64,000 nucleotides of DNA from assembly GCA_014549065.1 (NCBI GenBank), contig JACDOX010000001.1, positions 6,592,694-6,656,693 of the forward strand. The letters are read 5' to 3'. The notes below the pieces were generated by a model that made no database searches, had not been told where the DNA came from, and worked only from the letters and a program-made list of their open reading frames with translations. This document shows positions 38,301 to 50,560 of this stretch, one piece after another (the stretch's first letter is position 1; the number at the start of each line of letters is the position of its first letter). The translations under genes were made by a program, and so were the position numbers. The stretch comes from Cardinalis cardinalis. Taxonomy: Eukaryota > Chordata > Aves > Passeriformes > Cardinalidae.

Positions 38301-41300
38301 AATTCTTTCCAATTTTATTTGCCTATCCCTTCCAGTTTCAAGAGGAAGGGATGAAAAGCCTGAGAAAAATACACAAGAATGATCAAAATAATACACAGGT
38401 ATAGTTTTGGCAGAAGCTAACAGAGCTCCAAATACTTGATAATGCTATTTCAAACCAGCTCAGTGCATAAACAGTTTACACAAGGCTTCAAAGTCAAATT
38501 GCAATTAATTAATTCATATTTACTTATGAGAACTATCATTNTTCTAGGAGAGAATTTTTTTAAACTACTAAACCAGGTCAATTATTTTTGTGACACAGCC
38601 AAAATCAAAATGTATATCTATTGCACCTATATGTTACATACTCACCTACAATTGAATCTATTACATTTATGAAAAAACCTAAATGTCAGACAGCAAATGC
38701 ATGAAATTTCATTATGCCTTTCTCTGAAAATACATCCTCTCACTTGTAGCAGTGTAGAAGCAGCACCTTCCACAGGAAAATGATAACAAAATGGAAACAA
38801 AATACTGCTCCCACCTACAAACTCTCATTGCTCTCAGTAGCACAGGAGCACAGCTCAGATTTCCAATATAACATAATGCTCTATTAGCCTAAGTTTTTCA
38901 TAAATATGGATCAAGCCTGTGCTATGAAGCACTTTACAGCTGGGATGCACTTGTCTCCAATGAGGTGAAACTATCAAAGCTGGAAGTTTCTTACAGACAG
39001 TTTACATTTTGTGATGACATTCCCTTGAATCTTAAATGCAGCAGCCTTTCTTGTTTGTGGGCCTAGAGCTCTCTTCTGGGAATGGAAACATTAGCTACTG
39101 ATGAAAATATTCATGAACTCTTCGTCATGCTGTTTTTATGGAAGGAAATTCCATCTATATCATGATCACAAACTGAGAAGTAAACTAATCTTTGCTCCTA
39201 TGTATTAGTCATATTTTCCCTTATGCTCTTTGTAGAGCTAGTGGCACATGCGTATTTAATTTAATTTAATTCTGTATAAATATTCAACAGGATCTTTATC
39301 TTATCATCTTGATAGCTCATTTGGCCTAATAGCAATTAGCCTTAGAGCCAGAAAAACAATCAATTTTTTACACTTAATACAACAGCATGTTATCAGCAGC
39401 CAGCCTTGCAGAAAGTGTATTNCTGATTTAAGAGTAACTAATCCTAAATCTGCACGTCTTAAGGAACTGGCCAATGACAACCAGGATCTCTGCTTTTTTG
39501 TTCACTTTCAGTCACAGTATTCATTGATTTATTTGCAGGTTTTACTCATTATTGTGTTCAAGCATTATTCAACTAAGCATTCAAGCGATGATGATGCACT
39601 TGAATTCTGCAGTTAGGAAGTGAGGTGATTAAATAAATTTAATGTGGTTAAATTGTTAATTGTGAAGAGTGTAGAGTCNGAATATATTCTGTGTATGGCA
39701 CTGATTATCGTTCAATATTCAGAACAACTTTGTGACACAAGACAAATAAACAAAATCTATCTAACATGCCCTCACAACAGTGCCTGCAGCTTTCTGGAGG
39801 TTTGTGTTTCCAGCTCACCAAACACCTCTGAGACTGCATAGAGAACTTCTCACTTTCATCTTCACCAACAGGACACATTTCTGCACCACTGTGAACATTA
39901 ATTTGCCATTCGCAATTTCAGGGCAGGCACTTTCACTACAGGCAGCTGCATAGTTTACTTGGGAAGTGATGGAGAGAATCTTCCCACCTATTCTGCCTCT
40001 TCTTTGGAGGATACACCATCCAGTGTTCCAGCCCTTTAAANTGCCACAGCTAACAGGGATGGAAGGGGAGAGAGCCATGACCTGCTGCTGCACTGACTGT
40101 GAGTTGGATGGGGCACAGGGAAGCAGCCTTGGAGCTCTGTGCGCTACCTTGAAATCTCTAGCTCTACTCTTGCTTGCCATTGCCAATATTACATCACTGC
40201 ACTAGGACAGCCAGACCAGTTCTCAAGCTGCCATTGAANTAGAGGACAACTGAGTTCATCTTTCCCACCTGTGCTATTTATATGCAGGATGTTCAGGAAG
40301 TGTATGTTGCACACTGCTCTATTTCTGACCAAAACATATGCTTTCAAGGCAGCCTACAACCACATACAGCTTAGAAATACAGTGTGATAGAGGGAAAAAA
40401 ATTCTTACATAAGCTCCAGCATCACTTCCTGTAATACCAATTGAATTTGCCCTAAAAGCTAGCAACAGTTAGCTCAGAAGTACCAAAAGTGAGTTCAACA
40501 ATCCAAGGAATGTGTCTGAGCAGCCTATTTCCATGATGACCCATTCTGGTCCGCGATGTCCTTCTTACGTGGGAAGATGCTCTAACTGTTTAACTTCATC
40601 TCACTGGAATGTGTTTTGCAAATGTTTTAATAAGTTATGACCCTACTTGTCTATGCAATGCAGCTCCTCAAATACCTCAGCTGCTCCTTTCAGCTGTTTA
40701 AGCTGCAAATTCCATAACACCCGTGATGTTTAGGAAAAAGGGAAGTTTATATCTTGCTAAATAGGGCTGTTGCTATCCCAGTGACAAATTCTCTGGATGG
40801 ACTAATATCTGAGACAGCTTTTTTCCTTTTCTTTCCTTTTTCAAAGGTANATTTATTAAATTTCATGGTTTCTANGAACCTCTCACACTGTACTGGATGT
40901 TTTCCACCTCTCACAGCATGAGTGTCACAGGAGATGCAGCCTGCTTGAAGATGTCAGCACATCTGGAANCTATGGCAGCCACAAAGATGCTCANAGAGGA
41001 GGAGCACACTACCTCTNGCTCAACTGCTCCTTCCCAGAATTGGCACTGTGTCCCACAAAGACTCAAAGCCCAAGGTGTGGGAAGCTTTGCCATTCATTTG
41101 CTGTCAAGAAGCTCATNATCTGTGTTTAAATGACTCCTGAATGTTATCTATACTATCACAATAATTAGGCAATCATTTTACTTAACAAAACCAATCAGAG
41201 AGAGATCAAAAGGCTAAATATTGCTTCNAATACAGTTCAGGATAAGGAAACCCAAACAATAAACCCAGCTTATCATGCTCATCATGTTTCAGAAGGCCAA

Positions 41301-42912
41301 CATGAAGAGACTCAAAAATTATTTTGCCACCACATCTAACGCAACTTGGGGGAGAATCATCTCCTGGGAGGTTTGTCAGTCACATGAGCACTGACACTTA
41401 AAGTCACTTTTTTGTCAGTATTCAACTTGCTGAACACATCAGTTCTGGTTACTGCTTTTGAATATAATAGAGATTAATTTAAAAAATATTCTAATTTCTA
41501 ACATTTCTAAATAAATACTTCAGTATGATGGCTACAAATTGAACACAATGAGAGCACCTCCAACTTTTTTCTTCCCTGGCAACAGAGCACTGAGCCAATG
41601 CAGATCTGCCCTAGGGATAGTCTGAAATCCACCCTCAGGACTGGCAGTCAGCTCTGGGACTTCTAGTGACAGAGCTGGTGACTGTACAAACGCCGAAGGA
41701 GCACCAGCAAAGACACACACAGCAGGCACAGNAACTGCACCACTTGTCCCTCCTGAGAGATGGGCATCTCTGCNCTTGGAGGTGCATCTGGCCAGAGTAA
41801 TCGTCTGGCCGGTAGATTTTTGTGAATGTACCTCAGATTTACACAGACAGGACAAAGAAAAAAAAGCAAACCCAAACACAAACCAGCAGCATCTTACACA
41901 CTTCTAGAGATCAATCTGTGCAAGCCAGTTAAAAAACAGGAATAAGACACAAAGACCTTCAGAAAGAGAAGATGCTTTCTTGCTCTACAGAGGCAAGCAG
42001 ACACAGGCTCACTCAACCATTTTTTGAGCACAACATACCCTCCAGGCCCTCTCTAAAGTATCCTGGGCCAGCAACCAGCAAAACTAAAACATGAGTTGGA
42101 AAATAAGCCACGTGCGTTGGATTTAGAAGTCAGGACGTTTTTTTTTTCTTATTTTTAGAAAGTAGGAATAACCACTGTTACAAATACTTATGAATTAGTG
42201 GGAGCCTTGACATCAAGACCAAGTGTTCTTATGGAAGATAGACTCATGTTTTAAGCTATTTTTATTTTGGCAAGTTGAGTTCAGTTCTGTCCTAATAGAG
42301 AAAAAAATATAATGACCTGTAGAGTGCCAAACTAAGGCCAAATTAAGAGATCTAATCAGTTCTCTGACTTACATGCTATAAAATTAAAACACCATAATTA
42401 ATTATTAAATACTTCATTAGAACAGCAGTAAGAGAAGCTATCTCTTTCTATCAGATGGAAGAATTCCTCATGCTGTCTGAAGACAGTTATTCTAAAGCCT
42501 TTCTGTAACAATATAGAAATAGATCCATCTAAAGAAAAACTATTATTAATGTTTTTCATTATTTAATTTTTAACACAAGGTCTTCTGTTGAATTACTAAA
42601 AATAAATTCATATTTATCCATAATTGAGACACTTTGTCACTACAAAGATTAATCTAAGAACATAAATTCTAGCTAATGTTCACTGCTCAATGGCTGTTTT
42701 TGTCTCTGAAGGCACTTCATCTAATTATCTTGTAGTGGAAGACTGCTCTAAAGGGTCAGCTTCCAAAATAGTTATCTAGATGTTTAAGATCATTATAATG
42801 AATGCACACTTGTTTAGTCTCAGAACACAATGCCAAGACATTTTTACATGACTGTTTTATTTTTCCCAAGATAAATTATCATCAGCTTTTTTACCCCTCT
42901 TTTTTTTTTTTT
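32309..42912. other. Intergenic DNA; simple repeats, no gene recognised
   Basis: The stretch holds a (GGTT)n microsatellite (34201-34220), an (ATTTA)n run near 39254-39271, and a moderately GC-richer patch at about 37440-37740. Open frames at 39815-40186 and 41532-41879 on the minus strand have no recognisable motif or splice context. Confidence 0.55.
34201..34220. repeat. (GGTT)n microsatellite
   Basis: Five exact GGTT units. Confidence 0.95.
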
Positions 42913-43022
42913 NNNNNNNNNNNNNNNNNNNNNNNNNNNNNNNNNNNNNNNNNNNNNNNNNNNNNNNNNNNNNNNNNNNNNNNNNNNNNNNNNNNNNNNN
43001 NNNNNNNNNNNNNNNNNNNNNN
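42913..43022. other. Assembly gap of 110 Ns inside a poly-T tract
   Basis: A run of 110 unresolved bases is flanked by thymines on both sides (about 14 on the left, 9 on the right). The gap probably spans a homopolymer or simple repeat that could not be sequenced through, and its true length is unknown. Confidence 0.97.
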
Positions 43023-45427
43023 TTTTTTTTTAATTTTGAAAACCCAAATATTAAATTAGGTAAAACAGATAGCTTTAATAAAATTCTGAAAGGCAGTCTT
43101 TCTGAACAAGAGTATTTTTATTTTGNTGCATATATTTCTTTGTAGAAGGTTGTTGATTCCCTCATTATTTTAAAGATGTTGGAGAAAGGTTACTGCACCA
43201 TTTTTCTGACCAAGCTGCATGATCTTGTAACATCTCCCATGGTGTGTTTAATATCCAGGACTGCTTGAATTCTTGCAGAACACTCCATACCAGTTAACAG
43301 ACAACTTTGTCCATGGCATTACAGATGTTAGAGCAGTCAAAGGTTCATCTCAGCAAGACACTAATAGAAACCATTCTTACTAAAGATAAGGCTTCTCATG
43401 AATAATGAAAAAAAGAAATCAAAGTCAATTTAATCAGTTGTCTTTTGGATCATATTTCCTGTCACAGGCAACTTTTTCCTAATTTGGAAAACAATATTTC
43501 AAAGCAACAGCAGTTTTTTATTAGTTTCATAACTTCATGGGAATTTCCCACTATTGTGGTTGTGATATTCAGACCTATAAAGCATCAAAAAAACCTTGTT
43601 CTTCTNACAGATGCCCATCCAGTTGTGACTGCTTTCCCAAGGAATAATCTCTATTCCTTTCTCCCACTAATAANGAAACAGTTGTGTAAGCTTACAAATT
43701 CCTACTGTAGGCAAAAAGAGAAAAAAAGAAAAGAAAAAAAAAAGATAAATCCATACCTCCTAAAAATTGACAAAAAACATTCCAAACTCTGGATTGTTAG
43801 GATCATTCTTCTAAATTCAGTTTATAGGTGATGTTTTGCTGTTGCCTGGATTTGTGGATCTTTCTTTAAATAGTACTTCTCTGCCATCAGGAGACATTAC
43901 ATTAATTTCATTTGGCATCACTGGGCCTCAAAGCAAGAGAGATGCTTTCCTTCANCAGGACAGAAAGATCTGGCATTTTTAATTCACTTTCTTGTGTGTC
44001 TTGAAGTAATTTAATTCTCTATTTGCCCTTCTCAGAAGATAATCTTGTAAGAAAATGAAGGTAACTTATTTGTAAACGTTGTTATCAGAAAGCACCACCT
44101 TTCTCTCTGCATCTCTCATGCTGCTGCCACGGTGTCAGCTCCTGGCATCCTAAAAAACAAAGGATTGATTGATTGATGGATTCTTCTTTTTTTTTTAATT
44201 TTTAACCACTGCATATTTTGACACTTCAGTGTGAGATGAACTGCAGATGGGTAGGCTTCTAACATTTTTACTCTGGGTTTTCAAATCAAAAACAAATCAG
44301 AAAATGGCAAAAAAACACCTTGAGAGTACAGATCCAAGATCTTTGACTGCTATGGAAACTTTCTTCCCTCCCATTTCTTTGGGATGAGGAATCCCAAAGG
44401 AATCATGTATCTAAGCCTGAACTTCTCTGCAAAGTCCTGCACTTCGTGCTCAAACTGTGACTTATTGCAAACATTAGACTACCCTCCATCTAAAGTCTTT
44501 GTGAGGTTTTTCTGTAGTAGGTAACACTGCACCAAAGCCTAAACAAGGGTAANGGTGCAAGAACTCAAGGGTCAAAGTGTAAGGCAAGGGCCTATTTTTC
44601 CCCACAAACCAGTTAGGATAACATTGATCTTTCCTAAGCCACCAGCCTGGGGTTTTCTTGTTTGTCTTGATCTTTATTTTCAACATGTGCAGCAGAACCT
44701 TGAGCATTTCTTCGGGATTTCCAGCCAAAGCCGTATTTGGAAAGGGCTCCTCAAACCTCTGAAATGGTCAGAGACTTCCACATATTATTTTAATGTATCT
44801 TTCTGTAACATGTGAGGAAATGTCACTCTGCTCTTGAACTACCACCCCATGCAGGATCAGATGTCTTTATTAACTACTCCATGTATTTGTATCTTAGGAA
44901 CAGGGAGGATTATGGGAACCTTCTTCCATTCCAGAAAACCAGAGACACTGGGAAAATGAGGACCCGTCGGAATACTCAGTGAAGCACCTGCAATCCTTCA
45001 GAAAAAATTTCCTTCCTCCTTTGAAGTGGAAAGCTATTTCTGTCACAGAAATATCTAATCTGTGAAATTTCAGGACCATTCTAGAATCTGTATCACATTG
45101 CTAATGTTTACTTCAAACCTGAACAGCATCATTTCCATTCTGCTATTCCTTTAAAATACAGTAGCTTTTCCAAGTAGCAAATGTCACAAATAATCAATTT
45201 TCACTTTTACTCTGAAGAAAATAATTTTTTTTTCTTCCTCTTCATAGCTTCAAAACCTCCCTGAAAAGCAAGCAGGCCTTTTCTCCTTTAATTTGCCATC
45301 AAAGAGTCACTCAAAGTGTGTAGTCTTCAGGTCAGAAGCAAACCATCAGCAAGATGACCTTAGCTGCCTGACAGGGAACTGATTGTTTTTCTTCTTTCAC
45401 AGTTCAGCACTTCAAGGCAGAAAGAGN

Positions 45428-45462
<35 letters not shown>

Positions 45463-48400
45463 AATATATATTCTCTCACAGAATCAAATAATAGAGATTA
45501 GAAATCAGGAGACAAGGAAAAAAAAAATAAAGGCTAAGAAGGTGGAAAAAATCTCAAACTGGAGAATAGGAAAAATATGCCGAGCAGTTGCAGATTTGTA
45601 AGGCCTGGTTTATATGAAACAGGGACCTGGAGAAGCAACTCAATTGAGACCCTTATTTCCACCTACCAAAAAGTGATGCAGAGAAGTGACTGGAATTATC
45701 AGTAACAGCTCTTAAGGAGTGAAACTACAATATAGTAAAACCATGTTGCTGATCCTAAAGAAAGTATCCTCTAAGTATAGTGAAATATTGTTACTTATTC
45801 TTAGGAAAGTATTTTCTAGTCTATCATCAGCACATTACTCTATCTATTATCTGTAGTTCTCCCCTTGGGATTTGCTCCAAAACTCCTATTTCTCAAAAAG
45901 CTGTGGGTTTTGCTTCTTACAAAGCACAAAGATTGTGTAGACACATTCTTTCCTTACAATTCTTTTCATATAACTTTTTAAGTAGAATATATTTTCACTC
46001 ACGAGTCAAAATTAGAACTTGGTGGAAAGAGAGGAAACAGANGCTAAACTAATTCCTTGCAGGAAATTATCCTTTTTTCATGTCCATCTTCAACACATGC
46101 AACTTTTAAAAGCAGGCCTAGAGGAAGTTGATCTAATGAAAGGACTAATCTCAAGTCAGACAGAAACAGACAAAGGGAATTATCAGCTTTACATTAAGCA
46201 CATTCAAAATATCACAGAGTTACACAGCTGCTCATCAGTATCACAGAGTAACAGCAATGCTGTTCTCATGCTACACAACCTATATAGAAACATATGTTGG
46301 AGGTTCAGGCATATTGTCTCAGTCAAAGGATGAAGCACAGAAGGANGAAAGCAGGGAATTCCATTGAAAGGAATTTCCACATTTGTTCTCTACTTTTACT
46401 GATCACCAAAAACTACCAGAAACTGTCNCAAACCCACAAAATAACTGCTTAACTACACTGTATACATAATTGGATGCAGTTCAAGAAAAGAAAATTTAGT
46501 TGTTTTAAATCTGGTTTTAAAATAAGAAAGCACCTAATTCTATATATTTAGAAATAAATGTAAATATTACTTATGTCAAAAAATTGCATGAGAATAACAG
46601 TATGCTTTTTTTTTCTTTTCATTGCAGTAACCCACAGATTTTTGTGTTATATAAAGACTTCTGCATTCTTGGGACACATGTAAACTTACCACAATTCATT
46701 TTATGCATTTAAAATTTGATAATAGACCATCCCTGAGTTGGAATTTTTTTTTTTTTTCCACATCTAGAAAGGCTTTCAAATGAAAATAGCTACTAAATCA
46801 ACTCCTTCCACTTTCATGTGGAAGCATGATCGCATGCTTGTTTAAAAAGGAGTGACTAAGCATGCAGAAATGGAAGTGCTACTATTGCTCTGTCATTTAT
46901 CTAATAACTGTGCTCACAGACTTAAAAAAATATTCTCTCGGAAAGAACTCAACAGAGGTTATGCAACAGTGACAGACATCAACCTGTTGAAACTATCCAT
47001 CAATTTCAGGGAGGTAAAAATGTGGAGACTGTACCTTCTGGATGTGTGTTAAGGACGGAAATGCCACAACCACAAGCCATAGGAACTGAATATTTGTGAT
47101 TGGGAAACATTAGAGCTTGTAGAGCAGCCAACTGCATTTTTGAGGGGGCTCATAAACCTCTACCTCTTGCAGCATCACACTGTATAAAAGGGGGTGAGCT
47201 GTAAACAGCGTCCTGGGCTTACTTTCTTTCAGAACAACATGTGCAGAATTACTTTACCAGTGATCCTGCAGAGGACANGCTTCAGGGTTAAACTTCAAGA
47301 ACAGTTTCAGAAATTACTTTTAGTTCCCCTGGCCAAGGCTCTAAAACCTGTGCTAAAATGGCTTTTCTATCTTACTACCAATTTCTGGGATTAATGTTAA
47401 GAGGAATCACAGGAAGCCTCTGGCACAGCAATTTCAACTCCCTGATGACCCCCTCCTCTTCCTCATCCCTACATCCAGGGTCAGAACAGCCACAGAAGCC
47501 TGGATCAATGCAAGAAAAGACCTGCAGCAAATCAGCATTGTACAGAACCTGGCTGTGACCCTGTGCTGTGAGTATGACCACAGGCCACTGCCAGCATCAG
47601 AGCTCTGATCCCACTGTGGTCCACTGCTCCTGAGCACACATCCAACGTCCACTCTCTCCCTTGTGCCACATTTCCTGAACATGCAAAGTACAGCCAAACA
47701 GCAAAACAGCATCCAGCCCATTGCAAAGCAACTCAAGCTTCTGCAGAAATCTCACAACGGGAAAAAAAATCCCACCAACTCAGGGAAATAATTTGACAAG
47801 TTAAACATAACAAATTTGGAGCAACTGAAAACATGAAGGGCAGGTGAGGAGTACTTATGGAAGATGATCTAAATTCTGTGGCAAGGAGAAGGCAAAATGT
47901 CACCAGGGAAAATGGTTATAAACTCTTAGGATATTCTTCTCTCAATGGTCAACATGCAAAGTTCAGCAAATGAGAAATGTAGCCATCAGCACAACAACAG
48001 CAGATTTGTCATTTTTCTCACNTAAATCAAGTGTCCAAGAAATCTGAGCAATGACTAAACAACTCTTCATTATATTTCCTTCTTATTTCTATTAATTTAA
48101 GCTTAGAAGTACAAGACATACTTTACTGATTTATTTTCCTTACAAGAAAAATAATAATTTAAATCATCAATATTGAGGATGCTTGAACAAAAAATTCTAT
48201 ATTTAGGAAAAAATCAAATTATGCACTGAACACCTGAATAGGTTTTTGACTTCATCCTCTGTAGCTGTCATAGGAAGCAAGAAGGAATAGACATTGCCAT
48301 CTCTAAAATGTTGGTTTTTGTCTCAAAATTTGATTGCCAGTGAAATTACAGAATTATCTAAGCTAGGCAGAGAGTCTGTGGCATCCCAAGATGTTCCTGC

Positions 48401-50242
48401 AGAACAGACTGTTGTAGCCTGCAGTTTAAAACAAAAGATGAGATAACAGATGTACTGATTTCAGTTGCTTGAGAAACACAAAACCAATAAATAAGTCACT
48501 GTCTGATGGGTAAAGGAAAACAACATAACAAAATAAGCTGGTAAAAAAAGTTGAAAATACACTTTTTTTTAATAGTTACAGAAAATAAAACCATTTTAAC
48601 ATCTCCCCTTTTCATATTTTCACAATGTATGCATTAAAATATTTGATTATAATAATATTTTGTAGTCAGGAGACTGGTGCTACCAATGCCTACTAAACAG
48701 CAATTCCTCTCTACAGAAAGTATTGCAGTTTTGATGCTCAACTCTTGCAGTTAAGGAGCAAAAAACCCAACCTAACCCCAAACACTAAGCCTCCTTNGAG
48801 AAAGCTATTTAATCAGTAGCCCAGCAGTTAGAAGTGAGGTGTCTTCCCTCAAGAGCCACATGGCCCCTTTCATGCCAGACCACACTGTGGCATCTCTACT
48901 CACAGCAGCTTCCATGCAAATCCATGGAACTTTTCAAGATCCTAAGAGTTGAGATTTTCCAAAAAAGAACTTTGTACTACACCCTAACCAACCAGCTCCA
49001 GCACATCAAAGCTTCTGCCCAATTTTTTTTTTTTTTGTCCCCAGTGAGTAGGTTAAATTACCTGTGTGGAATGGAAAATGCGATCCATCTACACAATGAG
49101 ACAAACACACTTGCTTCATTTAACCATACAGGGAATGGACTTGAGCTGTCACTGGTAAGTTCCTCATTCTGAACTCACTGAAGAGCTGGGAAGAGGACAT
49201 GTGACACNAAAAAGGTATAGGAAGAAAGATTAAAATAGACAGTCCAAAGGCACCTTGTAAGAATCATGGCTCATCCTGTTTCCTGTGCAGTACTGGGGTC
49301 ATAACTTAAACAAAATTTCTCAAGAGGATTTCTAGGTGACTACAGGAACAAAAAGTCTGAAAGTTCAAGATGACAAAGAAATAATTTGGCAGATGGAGAA
49401 GCGCCAAGATTGATTTTTTTTCTTCCTTTTTTTGAATACATTAAGGAAGTCTAATATAAAGCTGAAAAATGCAGATCTCTAGACAGAAGTCAAAACCTAT
49501 AGAAGTCCACTGAAAATAAATTAACATTTTCAGGTAAAAAATTGTGAAAAATTGATTTTTTGGTGTATTCTTCAGTCAAAGAAAAACAATAAGTATGTGA
49601 TTTAACACACATGCCACACTACAAGAGTACATCTTGCATTAATATGGAAAACTGCTTTGCAGAGTAAGAACTGACCCACACAGATACCAAGTTTCCAAAG
49701 GTGCCTNAGAATCACAAGTATCAAACAGGGCAGAGAAATGAGGCTGTAAGTTTTACTTGAAGNGTCACATGCCTTTGAGCACACTGCTTTACCTTCTTGC
49801 TTACATAATGGAGAGAACAAAATAGTGAGAGCACAGGATTTGAAGATATAAAACTGCTGTGGTATGAAAGAGCAGCCCAAGTATCTCAAATTGGTCACCC
49901 TGGTTGTCAGGTACCAAAAATAAGTAAATTATCTGGAGAAACTTAGGTCTTACATAAGAGATACATAGCAAGCATTCTGCTCAGAAATTGCCACCATAAA
50001 AAGGACAAGAATGTAATCATGTGTTCAAGGCAAGGTTTTTATGCATAACTGGGAACAGATGTTGAAGCACAAGCACAGGAAAAGAGTACCTAATTAGCTA
50101 ATTGAAAAGCGCATCCTCAGGCATATAAAATCCAAGTTTGACAAGTAGTCATAAGCTGACATTTCTCAATTTTTCAGTGCTTTAAAACTGCCAAAATAGA
50201 AGCATATGCCATCACAGTATATAAACACATTCTCTAAATCAC
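43023..50242. other. Intergenic DNA; poly-A run and weak promoter-like site
   Basis: No gene is recognised. The stretch contains a (GATT)n run (44164-44177), a 32-base poly-A run (45428-45459), a TATA-like TATAAAAG at 47183-47190, and a GC-richer patch at about 47430-47730 with short open frames on both strands. Confidence 0.55.
45428..45459. repeat. Poly-A run of 32 bases
   Basis: Uninterrupted adenines following one unresolved base. No coding or retrogene-like sequence precedes it and no target-site duplication is visible, so I treat it as a simple repeat. Confidence 0.9.
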
Positions 50243-50560
50243 ACATAGAATTGGGGAATATTCTGGATTGGCGGGGCCTTTCTAAAGAATGTCTAGTCCA
50301 ACTCCCACTAATGTGAATGGACATCTTCAACTAGATTGAGTTGCTCAGAGCCTCATCCAGTCTGCACTGAATGTTTCAGGGATTTAGCCACACACCACAA
50401 TTTTCAGGGATTAGCCACACACNACCTCCCTGGGCAACCTGTCCCAGTGTTCCACCACCCTCATCATAAAAAATTGTTTTCATCTGGTTTGAATCTACCC
50501 TCCTTTCATTTAAAACCATTACCACTCACCCTATCCCATACCTACATTCAAAAGATCTAC
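50243..50560 (-). mobile_element. CR1 LINE fragment with internal 28-bp duplication, minus strand
   Basis: The order 'catagaattgggg', 'gtctagtccaactccc', 'cagagcctcatccag', 'tgggcaacctgtcccagtg', 'caccaccctcatcat' followed by 'aaaaattg' is the reverse complement of the standard avian CR1 3' region. A partial 28-base unit containing CAGGGAT-TTAGCCACACAC is present twice (from 50374 and from 50402), which is not normal for the family. Confidence 0.88.

Noticed and set aside
39815..40186. Minus-strand open frame with a sushi-like piece (CPEIANGKL)
   Set aside because: The spacing of cysteines and the lack of the following conserved tryptophan do not fit a sushi domain, and no splice-bounded exon is visible.
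41532..41879. 115-codon minus-strand open frame
   Set aside because: It contains unresolved bases, matches no family I know, and is of a length expected by chance.
45383..45601. Poly-A run as the tail of a processed pseudogene
   Set aside because: No gene-like sequence precedes it on either side and no target-site duplication is seen, so a simple repeat is the better reading.
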